From Pediococcus inopinatus (GTDB taxonomy: Bacteria > Bacillota > Bacilli > Lactobacillales > Lactobacillaceae), in assembly GCF_002982135.1 (NCBI RefSeq), contig NZ_CP019981.1, positions 1,860,001 through 1,924,000 on the forward strand: a DNA stretch of 64,000 nt, in the 5' to 3' direction. The first letter of the stretch is position 1; the number at the start of each line of letters is the position of its first letter. Under the pieces are notes generated by a model. It saw only the letters and a program-made list of their open reading frames with translations, had not been told where the DNA came from and searched no databases. Shown here piece after piece: positions 36,962 to 47,200 of the stretch. A program made the translations under genes and the position numbers.

Positions 36962-37046
36962 ATTATACATAAAATGTGTCCAGATTCTTGACCTAAATCC
37001 ATGATGCCATAAAAAAGCCGTATAAACACTTGGAGGAGTTTTTAAA

Positions 37047-37634
37047 ATGTATAAACTACGAATCACATTAATATTGGTTGTGAGCATTGTTCTTTTGGGA
37101 GTATCAACTAATGTTAGTGCACACAGTTTCAATTGGTGGACATTCCCTAGAAAAGTCATTGTAACCAAAACAACAACAATCAGCAAAGTTCACCCGGTAA
37201 ATCCGGACTATTTAAGTTACTATTGTGCTACTGCTAATTTACATCGAGGCGATGTGATTACTATTCATCATTCTGTCAGCCATGCCTGGATTGTAAACAA
37301 AAAGGGTTTTGCTAATGGACTTGGTAGAGCACATTACTATTGGGTAAATGATCATACCAGCAAAACAAACTGGGTCACGCTCTACAATAAAAATTTTGTC
37401 ATATGGTCAAAATCGATGCCAACTACTAAATACCTTCGTAAAAATAGCAATGCATGGATCTATTCAAAACCAGGCGGTAAAAGATTACATCATTTAAAAA
37501 ACTATCCTCGAACAAAATGGATGGCAACCAAACAAGAAAAAATAGAAAATGGTGCAGTTTATTACTATGTTAAATCTCAACATGGCAAAGCAAAAGGTTG
37601 GGTTTGGCAAGGAAACGTTCGACATATTAACTAG
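37047..37634 (+). CDS. Secreted protein of unknown function
   Basis: The 195-residue protein has a signal peptide (MYKLRITLILVVSIVLLG...NVSAHS) and a Trp/Tyr-rich mature part. Its end (KGWVWQGNVRHIN) recalls SH3-like wall-binding modules seen in lactobacillar surface proteins, but I cannot name the family. GGAGGAG precedes the start. Its 5' leader (CATAAAAAAGCCGTATA) resembles that of the broken gene at 31164. An IS ends 45 bp upstream and may have removed its promoter. Confidence 0.8.
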   Translation: MYKLRITLILVVSIVLLGVSTNVSAHSFNWWTFPRKVIVTKTTTISKVHPVNPDYLSYYCATANLHRGDVITIHHSVSHAWIVNKKGFANGLGRAHYYWVNDHTSKTNWVTLYNKNFVIWSKSMPTTKYLRKNSNAWIYSKPGGKRLHHLKNYPRTKWMATKQEKIENGAVYYYVKSQHGKAKGWVWQGNVRHIN

Positions 37635-37773
37635 AAAAGATTGTTACTTTGCCCATTCAACTAACAGTAAACGTTTAACTTCTATTTAAATTATGTTAAG
37701 TTTTTTGAATCTCACTGAAAATACCCCCATTTTATGGTAAATTCAGAGTATTCAATTTAAAGGAGGTGGCGCG

Positions 37774-38319
37774 ATGCTTCTCTCGATTATCATTATTGCA
37801 ATTTTGTTGTGGAAATTTACCAGCGGACTTCACAAAGGTTTTGTTATCGAACTACTGTATACAGTCGGTTACTTCGTTGTCTTTATCTTTGCCAAAGTCC
37901 TTTGCACACCACTGGCTTCATTCCTCTCGACATCTTTTAATAGCAATCAAAGTTCTACCAGTAACACCGCCGTCATGAGCTCCGTTTCCTTCATGATTCT
38001 AATGGCGATTGGTTGGTTATTGATTCGCCTGATTGCGCGCTGGTCACGAATGATTACCTGGATTCCTGTGATCAAACAAGTAAACGGTCTGGCAGGTGGA
38101 ATTATTAGTATCGTAATTGCTTATTTTGTAATTTTCATTCTGCTAAGTGTTAGTCAATTTTTCCCCAATGACGCATATCAAGCACAACTATCAGATTCTC
38201 CAGTGGCCCAATTTATCATCAAACGAACACCCGGAATCTCTTCTGATATTTTAAATAAATATATTTTAAATACTGACGACACAAGCAATACTAATACAAT
38301 TTCGAATGAGGAAAACTAA
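37774..38319 (+). CDS. CvpA-family membrane protein
   Basis: The 181-residue protein has four membrane helices and the family layout (LWKFTSGLHKGFVIELLYTVGY; VNGLAGGIISIVIAYFVI). CvpA was first linked to colicin V export; relatives in Firmicutes sit near mutS2. AAAGGAGGT precedes the start. The next gene starts 2 bp after its stop. Confidence 0.88.
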   Translation: MLLSIIIIAILLWKFTSGLHKGFVIELLYTVGYFVVFIFAKVLCTPLASFLSTSFNSNQSSTSNTAVMSSVSFMILMAIGWLLIRLIARWSRMITWIPVIKQVNGLAGGIISIVIAYFVIFILLSVSQFFPNDAYQAQLSDSPVAQFIIKRTPGISSDILNKYILNTDDTSNTNTISNEEN

Positions 38320-38321
38320 CC

Positions 38322-38555
38322 ATGAATAATCGATTAATCAAAAAATATATTGCTTCTCATTTGGCCACACCAACGGCATCCTTAACTGAAGTCGACACTC
38401 CTAAAACTGGCATTCTCTTTAAAAACGCTGGAAAGAGCTCTTTTTTCTATCTAGATTCAAAAAATGACAACACCTTTTTTGAAGAACATGACGGCTCACT
38501 ATTTAAACATGAATACGACCCAGTGACCCATGATTTCAAAACGTCGTCACTTTAA
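38322..38555 (+). CDS. Small hypothetical protein
   Basis: 77 residues, soluble and acidic (LDSKNDNTFFEEHDGSLFKHEYDP). It lies 2 bp after the cvpA-like gene, so it is translated in the same operon. No family recognised. Confidence 0.7.
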   Translation: MNNRLIKKYIASHLATPTASLTEVDTPKTGILFKNAGKSSFFYLDSKNDNTFFEEHDGSLFKHEYDPVTHDFKTSSL

Positions 38556-38574
38556 AACTTCCGGGGGGATTATT

Positions 38575-38706
38575 ATGAAAGAACCACTAATTTTTTTAAC
38601 ACTGGCAATCAGTCGGGTTATTTTTACGTTGTTTGCGATTGGATCCATTAGCGGATTGCTATTCATCGGTTATCGCTTATTTTTAGTGAAAGTAACGAAT
38701 AAATAA
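38575..38706 (+). CDS. Small membrane protein (43 aa)
   Basis: GGGGGGA lies 5 bases before an ATG that opens 43 codons with one or two hydrophobic helices (LIFLTLAISRVIFTLFAIG; LLFIGYRLFLV). It completes the operon with the two genes before it and is followed by a strong terminator. Confidence 0.65.
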   Translation: MKEPLIFLTLAISRVIFTLFAIGSISGLLFIGYRLFLVKVTNK

Positions 38707-38712
38707 GAAATT

Positions 38713-38766
38713 AAAAAAGATTATTTGAAACTGGATTCAACATCCGAGTTTTAAATAATCTTTTTT
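38713..38766. terminator. Bidirectional terminator
   Basis: AAAAGATTATTT pairs with AAATAATCTTTT around an inner AAACT/AGTTT pair. T-run on both strands. Shared with the convergent gene at 38779. Confidence 0.85.
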
Positions 38767-38778
38767 GTCTGTCTAAAT

Positions 38779-39423
38779 TTAATAGAAACTTGGCTTATCA
38801 CCATCAGTATTTGGTTTATTCAAACCTATTGATGTGCGAACATCTTTTGTCGGATCTTGAATTAGCTTAACCACGTAATCTGCCACAGACTTACGAGAAA
38901 CTTCGGTCCCTTTCATTTCATCATGTCGTCCAGTTGTTTCATAAGTAACTTCATCGTTATTTGTTAACCAGTTGGGACGAATGATAGTGTAATCTAAATC
39001 CGATGCTTCTATTTCGCTAGCAGCCTTCGATTGTGTTGGTAAATAACCACTTGGATTAAGCATTTGTTTATTCCAATCGCCAAATTTACCGGGCACTTCA
39101 TCGAATACACCCAATGTGGAAATCCAAATCAACCGTTTCAAACTAGCGGCATGCATTGCGTTCACAATATGTGGAATCATCTTATCTGTATCGTCTGGAC
39201 CCAAGTTTGCATAGACAAGATCTTGACCTTTCAAAGCAGCTGTCAATTCAGTTTCATTATTCACATCGCCAACCACGACCGTTTCACGCTTTTTATCCAC
39301 ATCCGTTAGCTTATTTGGATGACGCACAAATAATGTCAATTGTGCATCTGTTTCCTTAATTAACTGTTTTGCTGCGAGCCGAGCAATGTGACCGGCAGCC
39401 CCCAGGATAATAACTTTATTCAT
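38779..39423 (-). CDS. NAD(P)-binding NmrA/SDR-like protein
   Basis: The 214-residue protein has GAAGHIAR as dinucleotide loop and the NmrA-like patterns YANLGPDDT and YTIIRPNWLTN. Role unknown, probably an oxidoreductase or sensor. One of three such genes in the window. AAGGGG precedes the start. Confidence 0.85.
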   Translation of the reverse strand: MNKVIILGAAGHIARLAAKQLIKETDAQLTLFVRHPNKLTDVDKKRETVVVGDVNNETELTAALKGQDLVYANLGPDDTDKMIPHIVNAMHAASLKRLIWISTLGVFDEVPGKFGDWNKQMLNPSGYLPTQSKAASEIEASDLDYTIIRPNWLTNNDEVTYETTGRHDEMKGTEVSRKSVADYVVKLIQDPTKDVRTSIGLNKPNTDGDKPSFY

Positions 39424-39607
39424 TTATAAAACCCCTTTTCTTGATTTCAATTGTAATTATAATACTTACAGTTCAAGTTTCAACTATTTACACTTTCATA
39501 GAATTCCCCCGCTAAAAAATAATTACACTATATTAATAAGCAATTCCTTTGACGTTATCTCTAATATCTAAGATAATATTTATATAAACCATAAGGAGGT
39601 GTCTATT

Positions 39608-39817
39608 ATGTCAAAGACTAACGACAAGTTCGACGCATTGAAAGATAAAACCATTGGTAAAGCCAAAGAAATGGCTGGAAAAGTCACTGGTGACGATTCC
39701 AAAGAGTTGGAAGGTAAAACCCAAAAGGAAGCTGGAAAGCTTAAAGACAAAAAGGCTGATTTGAAGGACAAGGCAGCCAAAAAAGTTAACGAAGCAACTG
39801 ATAGAGACAAACGATAA
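39608..39817 (+). CDS. CsbD-family stress protein
   Basis: The 69-residue, highly charged, Lys/Asp/Glu-rich protein (KTIGKAKEMAGKVTGDDSKELEGKTQ) matches the CsbD family of general stress proteins. ATG at 39608 is 7 bases from AAGGAGGT; the GTG at 39599 overlaps that box. A terminator follows. Confidence 0.88.
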   Translation: MSKTNDKFDALKDKTIGKAKEMAGKVTGDDSKELEGKTQKEAGKLKDKKADLKDKAAKKVNEATDRDKR

Positions 39818-39823
39818 ACAAAT

Positions 39824-39865
39824 TAGGAGCTGTTTTAACTGCAATTGTAGTTAAAACAGCTCCTA
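39824..39865 (+). terminator. Terminator of the CsbD gene
   Basis: Perfect 17-bp stem TAGGAGCTGTTTTAACT / AGTTAAAACAGCTCCTA, then TTATTTT. Confidence 0.9.
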
Positions 39866-39954
39866 TTATTTTGGCTTAAAGCCACCATTCAGATGACATT
39901 CTCAGTAATTTGCGGTAAAATTAGGGCTTAAAAATTACTAAGGAAGTGGCTCCA

Positions 39955-40482
39955 TTGGCAAGTACATATTTACGGAAAACAACTCTTCAAGATCTACCAA
40001 CAGTTTCAAAGATTATTGATTCTGCTAAAGCATTTCTTAAATCACAAGGCATCGATCAATGGCAAGATGGTTATCCTGCATTACCAGATCTTCAATCTGA
40101 TGTAACCAACCAAATTGGTTATGTTTTGATTATTGACGGTCAAATTGCAGGCACCGCCGCCTTGTTGCATGATCATGATAAAAATTATGACGTCATTAAT
40201 GACGGTTCATGGCTGGGACCTGAAGACGCAAAATACACTGCCATTCATCGGATTGCTATGTCCCCCAATTTCCGGGGACAACACCTTTCGGAAAAAATGA
40301 TCTCTGGTATGCTCACCTTATCAAGCCAATTAGGTTATCAACAAGTCCGAATTGATACCCATCCTGATAACAAATTGATGCAACATCTAATCATTAAAAG
40401 TGGCTTTATCTATCGTGGAAACGTCTTAATGGATGAAGATCCAACTGATATAAGACGCGCCTATCAATTAATCTTAAATTAA
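39955..40482 (+). CDS. GNAT-family N-acetyltransferase
   Basis: About 175 residues with acetyl-CoA motif A (IHRIAMSPNFRGQHLSEKM) and RIDTHPDNKLMQH. Substrate unknown. The TTG at 39955 has GGAA at 9 bases, better than the GTG at 39946. Its stop overlaps the addA stop by 4 nt, so the two genes converge without a terminator between. Confidence 0.85.
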   Translation: MASTYLRKTTLQDLPTVSKIIDSAKAFLKSQGIDQWQDGYPALPDLQSDVTNQIGYVLIIDGQIAGTAALLHDHDKNYDVINDGSWLGPEDAKYTAIHRIAMSPNFRGQHLSEKMISGMLTLSSQLGYQQVRIDTHPDNKLMQHLIIKSGFIYRGNVLMDEDPTDIRRAYQLILN

Positions 40483-43400
40483 TGAACTTCAACCAATTCA
40501 CCAATTGAAAGTAAATACAAATAACGTTCCTCAACTGGGTGCTTTAAAATATCAGTAAGTGCTGCCGCGTATAAATTCACTTGACCAGCATAGCGGCTAA
40601 TGATATTTTGAACCCCGTTTTTTGTACTTCCTGGTTTCACGTAATCAGTCTTGTAGTCGAATAAAATAGCCCGGTCGTCTAATTCAACATAACCATCAAT
40701 AATTCCGTGAATCAGAATTTGGGTTTCTTCGTCATTTGAAAAATCCTTAAATCCGTTGAATAGCTGTTTAGCAGGCATTAGCAAGGAAAATGGTACTTCA
40801 CGGTGCACCTTATCTGGCGTGTCTAATAATATTTGGCCTAAACTAGAATCAAAAAATCTCAAAATATTATCTATATCAACAAGGTTTGCAACCTCAGGCA
40901 TTAAAACTTTATTCATAACCAACTGGCCGATAAGATCTTCTACACTTTTTTCGGTGGGCATTTCAGTTAGCGGAATTTCTTGTAAAATTAAATGAGTTGC
41001 CGTCCCAATTTCTGTTGGTTTTGGTTTTACTGTGGTTTGCAAAAATTTCGGTGTGGCTAAATTACTAGAAACGTAACGATTTTGCGTTTTTAGTTTATGG
41101 TCCGCTTCAACGGTTGAAAGTGTCATTTCAAGACTATCTGGATCATCAAATAGCCGTTTCACTTCAGATACAGACTGATACGCCGTAGTCTGCGTAGCAA
41201 CTTCGTGAGGGTATTTGAAGTTCAATACTTGATCAATTTGATGGGTGCTTAAAGTTGTGACATCCAAATCATTTGTCGCCTTTTCAAACTCTTCCCACCA
41301 ATCTTTTTGCTCTTGGTCGGTTTGAATACCTACAATTTTTTGCAGATCTACTTTTGTTTTGAATTGAACTTCAAACTTAGATTGGTCACCACTCAACGCC
41401 GCCAAAGGACTTTCCCCTTCAGATTCTAAATTAAATTGTGGATGGCGAATTAGGGCTTCCCCAATCCAATCCAAAAAGTTGTTCGTCCCTAATCGTGTGG
41501 ACTCCGTCAATAAGAGCTGATCACTTCGCCAAGCGGATTGCCATTTCTTAAGTAACTTTTCTTGCGAATCACATGAGCCAACAATGATCAATTTTTGTTG
41601 TGCTCGGGTTAACGCCACGTAGAGTTGCCGCATTTCCTCGGCCAGGCCATTCCGTTTAACATGGTCAATAATCGTCAGCTTCTGCGGTGTATCAACTTGT
41701 AGGCGTGTTCTTGGATCTAAGTAAGTAATTCCAATTCCTTCTTTGGAGTCTAAAATGTATTTTCCTTTCATGGAATCCGTATTGAATTTATGCGAGGCGT
41801 CCATCAAAAATACAACTGGAAATTCGAGCCCCTTGCTTCCATGGATGGTCATGACTTGAACCGCTGCTTCGTCACTATTAATTGGCACTTCTGCCAAATC
41901 CTTGCTTCGTTTTTGCATCCGTTCAATAAACCGAACAAACTGAAACAAACCTTTAAAACTAGTCTGTTCGTAACTTTTCGTACGATCATATAAAGCATGC
42001 AGGTTTGCTTGTCGTTGTTGTCCAGCCGGCATTCCTCCAACATAATCAAGAAAACCAGTCTCATTGTAAATTGTCCAAATTAAAGTAGCTAATTGATTTT
42101 GATTGGCTATGTCTTGAAAGTGGGTTAGTTGTTCTAAAAAGTGACCAACCTTTTGATAAACTTCCGCTTGAAAAGGCTGACTAGACTGCGAATCAAAGTG
42201 GTTATAAAAATCCATTACTGCTTGAAAATAATCACCCGTTTTATTATTAATCCGAAGAAAGGCCAATTCATTTTCATTCAAATGAACAATTGGTGAACGT
42301 AAAACAGCAACCAACGGAATATCTTGATACGGATTGTCGATAATTTTCAAGAGTGACATCATAATTGCAATTTCTGTCGTCTGAAAATAATTTTGGGCAT
42401 CGTTAACCACAACGGGAATTCCCATTTGTTTAAATAAGGCCACAATCGTTAAATTGTTTTTTCTGGTCGGCGTTAATAGCACAACATCACTGTAGGTTAA
42501 CCGTCGCTCTTTTTTTTCATCCTTATCAAAGATCATTGTTTTTTCTTCAACTAGTTGTTTGATGCGTTGCCCAGCAACCGCCACTTGGCCCCGCGATTTA
42601 TCATCAATTTCAAAACTATCAGTTTCAGGTATGCTAGACGCTGATTCAGTCTTTTCATCATCATAAACGAGAATTTCTGTGCCTTTTGAAGCTGTTTCAG
42701 GATAATATTTTGCTCCATAAACAAGTTTAGCATCTTCATCATACGGAATTTCACCTAAATTTTGATCCATTAATTGTTCAAAAATCAGATTTGTAAAATC
42801 GTCCACATTTTGGATGGACCGAAAGTTTTGAGATAGGATTATTCGTTCACCAGGTGCATCTTCATCCTGATATGATTGGTCTTTTCCAATAAACAAATGT
42901 GGATCTGCCAAACGGAAAGCATAAATGGATTGTTTGACATCCCCGACCATAAACATATTACCCGGTTCATCGCTAGTAACACTTGTCAAAATAGCTTCTT
43001 GTAGTGGATTAATATCTTGATACTCATCCACAATTACTTCACTAAATTGTCTTTGATATGCAGCACGCGCACTTTTTGACTCTTGTGAACTACCATTCAA
43101 AATTCGCATGGCAAAATGTTCCAGATCACTAAAATCCAAGATTTGTCGTCTACGTTTCTCAACTGCGTAAGCATCTTTAAAAGCAAGTGTAACCTTGCAT
43201 AGTTCCTGCACTAAGCTCTCTGATTTTTTTAAAACATCGATCATTTGAACTTCATTTAAGCTGAAATATTTTTGGACTAATTCCTGCAGGCGAATTTTGT
43301 AACCATTCTTGTTTTTAGAATCTCCACGAATCTCTTTAACTCGTTCTTTGAACTCCTTAACTTCGTCAGTCCGTTTTCCGCCCAGAATTTTTCCAAATTC

Positions 43401-44243
43401 AAGACTTTTCAGTTTGCCACGTAACGTATCCCAATCACTTAATCCATTAGTTAAAACATCTTGAATTTGATTCACATCATCATCAATAACCGGTTGGAAT
43501 TTTTCTAAATCTTCATTTCCATCCTGCATTATGTTCTGAAGTGAACGTGCCTCTTCTAAGCTATTTTCTAATTCGAATTTTACAACTGGTAACACTTGGT
43601 TTTGATAAAATTCTGTGTCGTTAAGCTTACCGTTTATTTGATAGACTTCTGGTAATTTCGCCAGCCACTTATTTGGATCTGGCGTGGCATTCGCAAAATC
43701 ATATAGACGTAACATTAAGTCGGTAAACCCGTCATCACTTCGATCGTTTGAAAAATTGGCTGTCAGTTGCGAAAAAAGCTCTCCTTCAGATTCATAGAGT
43801 GACTCACGCAGATCATTCCAGACTTCCTCACGCAAAAGCACGCCTTCTGTATCATCAGTCAGCAGCCGAAAAACTGGATCTAAATCAATGACGTAATAAT
43901 ATCGTTTAATAATCGATAAGCAAAATGCATGAATAGTACTGATGTTGGCCGTATTTAATTTGGTAAGTTGCGCAATTAAATGACGCCTTTGATCGGCTTC
44001 CTTTTCAACCCGAATTTGATCATTAATCGCGTTTTGGATGCGATCATGCATTTCTTTTGCGGCAGCCTCTGTGAAGGTAACAACCAGGAGTTTATCAACA
44101 TCTGTACCGTTTAAAATCTTTTTAATAACCCGTTGAACTAAGACAGACGTTTTACCGGAACCGGCAGAAGCTGAGACAAGCACATTATGCCCACTATGGT
44201 TAATTGCGCGTTCTTGGTCTGGTGTGAAACTAGTTTTTCCCAT
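40479..44243 (-). CDS. addA: Helicase-nuclease subunit AddA (RexA)
   Basis: About 1254 residues: UvrD-type helicase with Walker A SASAGSGKTS, DEYQDINPLQ and QNFRS, and a C-terminal PD-(D/E)XK nuclease (HGIIDGYVEL...ILFDYKTDYV). With AddB it resects double-strand ends for RecA-dependent repair. The ATG at 44243 overlaps the end of addB by 14 nt, indicating coupled translation. Confidence 0.95.
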   Translation of the reverse strand: MGKTSFTPDQERAINHSGHNVLVSASAGSGKTSVLVQRVIKKILNGTDVDKLLVVTFTEAAAKEMHDRIQNAINDQIRVEKEADQRRHLIAQLTKLNTANISTIHAFCLSIIKRYYYVIDLDPVFRLLTDDTEGVLLREEVWNDLRESLYESEGELFSQLTANFSNDRSDDGFTDLMLRLYDFANATPDPNKWLAKLPEVYQINGKLNDTEFYQNQVLPVVKFELENSLEEARSLQNIMQDGNEDLEKFQPVIDDDVNQIQDVLTNGLSDWDTLRGKLKSLEFGKILGGKRTDEVKEFKERVKEIRGDSKNKNGYKIRLQELVQKYFSLNEVQMIDVLKKSESLVQELCKVTLAFKDAYAVEKRRRQILDFSDLEHFAMRILNGSSQESKSARAAYQRQFSEVIVDEYQDINPLQEAILTSVTSDEPGNMFMVGDVKQSIYAFRLADPHLFIGKDQSYQDEDAPGERIILSQNFRSIQNVDDFTNLIFEQLMDQNLGEIPYDEDAKLVYGAKYYPETASKGTEILVYDDEKTESASSIPETDSFEIDDKSRGQVAVAGQRIKQLVEEKTMIFDKDEKKERRLTYSDVVLLTPTRKNNLTIVALFKQMGIPVVVNDAQNYFQTTEIAIMMSLLKIIDNPYQDIPLVAVLRSPIVHLNENELAFLRINNKTGDYFQAVMDFYNHFDSQSSQPFQAEVYQKVGHFLEQLTHFQDIANQNQLATLIWTIYNETGFLDYVGGMPAGQQRQANLHALYDRTKSYEQTSFKGLFQFVRFIERMQKRSKDLAEVPINSDEAAVQVMTIHGSKGLEFPVVFLMDASHKFNTDSMKGKYILDSKEGIGITYLDPRTRLQVDTPQKLTIIDHVKRNGLAEEMRQLYVALTRAQQKLIIVGSCDSQEKLLKKWQSAWRSDQLLLTESTRLGTNNFLDWIGEALIRHPQFNLESEGESPLAALSGDQSKFEVQFKTKVDLQKIVGIQTDQEQKDWWEEFEKATNDLDVTTLSTHQIDQVLNFKYPHEVATQTTAYQSVSEVKRLFDDPDSLEMTLSTVEADHKLKTQNRYVSSNLATPKFLQTTVKPKPTEIGTATHLILQEIPLTEMPTEKSVEDLIGQLVMNKVLMPEVANLVDIDNILRFFDSSLGQILLDTPDKVHREVPFSLLMPAKQLFNGFKDFSNDEETQILIHGIIDGYVELDDRAILFDYKTDYVKPGSTKNGVQNIISRYAGQVNLYAAALTDILKHPVEERYLYLLSIGELVEVH

Positions 44244-47200
44244 GGTTATCACGCTCCTCTTTCAGCTTTTCCAACACTTCTTTACCGCTCAAATTTTCAA
44301 GCTTATGATAATTGTTCTCTGGCAGCATTTCATCAAATTGCATAATCGCCTTATATGGCGAATATTGAAGAGCAGTATGCGTATCGGGCCATCGTGCCGG
44401 ATTCAACTTCAACTCACCGGCAAAGATCTTTTTGCTAGCTTCTACAATTTTTTTCTCAGCATGGTCAATCAATCTAGTCAATTCCTCTTGGGTCACAATG
44501 TGATTACCATAAGAAGAATATTTCCCAGCCTTTGTTTTCTTGAAAGGATAAATTAAAGAACTACCCGAATCTAAATTGACATCTAAATTTTCTAGCAAAT
44601 CTTCATCACTCAATATAATTCCCTTGTATTTAGTCTGCTTTAACAGCTCTTTTTGAATAGTCTCTTCGTCGGTGTCGGCCAATTTATTGACATTAACTGC
44701 AGGATTTTGAAGGTGCATATACAATGCCCCCGAAAGCAACGGTGAGTCATCATTTTGATCAATCAAGTTAATATTTCGTTTCAAAGCATCAATATACGTC
44801 AGCATCTGCATCGCTAACCCATAATAAACATCCCGAAAATTAAAATCATGCTCGCTTGATTTATAGTCTACAATTCCAAAATATTTTTGGGAGTGACCGC
44901 TTTCTGAAGTTAAATCAAGTTCATCAATCCGGTCTATTTTCCCACGAACACGTACTTTATGAGCTGGTGATACGTCAAAATCGAGGGATTGCAGCCCCAC
45001 TTCTGATCCGACATGTCCAAACAATACTTCCGTTTGGATGGGTCTCATTTTAGACCCTGCGCTTTGAAGAATAAAGATCTTCAGCATTTGTTTAATTGTT
45101 TCATTTAATTGGTCGTTAATGTAATGCATTCGATTTGAACTATTCAGAATTTCAAATTGAGGTTGTTTTTTCACTTGTTTTACGACTTCGTTTAAAAGAT
45201 TGTCGAGTTCAGAACCAGACAGGCGACCAATATCTAATTTTTCCTGTCTAATTAACTTCACAAAGTGATCTAAAGCCATATGGAAGTATTCTCCCGTACT
45301 GGCGGGTGAAAGCTCAAAAACATCCCGTTCTTGCAGTTTTAACCCATATTTCAAAAAGTAGGCATACTCATTTTGATAAAATTCTTCTAATTTTGAGATT
45401 GACGTGTTAATTGTGTCCCCATATAGGTCCTGCACAATTTCTGGATACAATTTTACTGGTTCGTTTTTATAAGTTAAACTCTCAAAAACCCGGCTCGTAA
45501 GGTCGCCCAATTGCTGATCATTCTTTAAAACCCGATAGACATACTGCCAATGTGGCTTAACCATTTTCTGGATACTTTTACTATCACGACTTACTTGCAA
45601 AAGGTGAGTTAATGTACTACGTTTCGATCCCAAAAATTTGTGAATTTTTGGTTCATCAACTGTAGGCCGATCAAAATATTTTTTAACTTGCGAATCTTTA
45701 ATCTGAAAATGATTCTGAACTTCTTTTACGTACGGTGACACATGTTGTTCACCACCATCCCCATCTTTGCTAGCATACGACAGTGTCAGTCTTTCACATC
45801 CTGAAAGGAAAGCCACATAGTTTAAGTAACGTTCAAAATGGGCTTGTTCATTGTTATTGCTGGCAAAAAACTGGTCGTCAGTTAAACGATCTTGTAATTT
45901 GTCACAATCATCATCAGTCAAAATTCCTTGATCATTAAATTGTTCCGGCATTACAGCATCAGTTGCCCCAATAATGAAGGTATATTTACGATCATTCATT
46001 TGCGCCATTCCAGTTTCAGAAATCATGACTTGATCCAAAGTAGATGGAATTAGTGAATAAGAGGCACCTTCAAAACCGGCCTTCAATAATGCAGAAAAAT
46101 TATCAATCGTAAACTCGCGATCACCAAGAATCGCCACGTATTCATCCAGCATGTCACAAAAAGTCTGCCAAGTTTGTTCTGGTTGAGCAGCCTTAGATAA
46201 ATCTCCTCGCTCAACCGCCACATCCCGCCAATTTTTAAGCTGATCAGCAACTCCTTGATCGACTAGGAATTGATATAAAACCGTGACCCCTTCTTTTCCG
46301 GTTTTTGCGTTATCCAATGCTTTAAAAAATGGTGGTAGAACATGACGAATATAATTTCTAATTAGATTAACCTGTTTCGTTATTGCTAGATCATGATCAG
46401 TCTGCGTTCCAAAATCGCTTGAATTAAAACGTAAATATTGCCAATCTTCTTTTTGTAACCAGCGGCCGCCTTCATATCCATTCTTTAAAACAAGATTCTC
46501 GGTTAAATCCTTGGCCTGCCTAAATGCTTCTGTCGACATTGGCTGATCATTCACCTTTGGGATCAATAACTCCGTTTTCAATAATCTCATGACGTCTTGG
46601 TAGCGATAATAATGGTCCTTTACCGCAAATAACGCGTCAATCAGTGACACAAAAGGATGATCTTTCATTGAAATCTGTAAATCGTTAAAACGAGGAATTT
46701 CATATTCATCAAAAATTGGATCTAGCACTGTGGCGTATGTATCTAAATGACGCGTCAAAATTGAAAAATCATGATAATGAACTTGCGGATCAGCAGCCAC
46801 AGCCTGTCTTATTTTTCGAGCCACTTGTTCTATTTCGGTTTGCCGACTATCCGCTCGGAAAAATTGGATCGCCTCTGGATTAGCTAACACCGTCGTTTCG
46901 GTTGATTCTAAATTAGTCGCCTTCAACCAAAAGGTCTCTAATTGATTTAAATCTGGTGTAACTCGTGTTTCTTGTGCATATGAGTCAGTTTGTACTTGGA
47001 AATGGTTCTTTTGGGAAAATTGATAGAGTTGAAAATACGTTTTACCGGCTTCATAAAACAAATTATTTGTTTCCGGAAGCTGGTCATAATAAGGCCGATC
47101 CAGAATCAATCCCACCACAACAGCCTGTGATTTTTCCACTAGCACTTGAACTAATTTCATTTCTTGTGCTGAGAGGGACGAAAAACTCTCGAAGAAAAAC

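Larger units (their letters stand above)
35770..37001 (+). mobile_element. IS3-family insertion sequence, 1232 bp, plus orientation
   Basis: Ends TGAAGGTAG... and ...CCTAAATCCA, target duplication TGA (35767-35769 and 37002-37004). Nearly identical to the minus-strand copy at 31348-32579, giving a 4.4-kb segment flanked by inverted copies. Confidence 0.93.
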
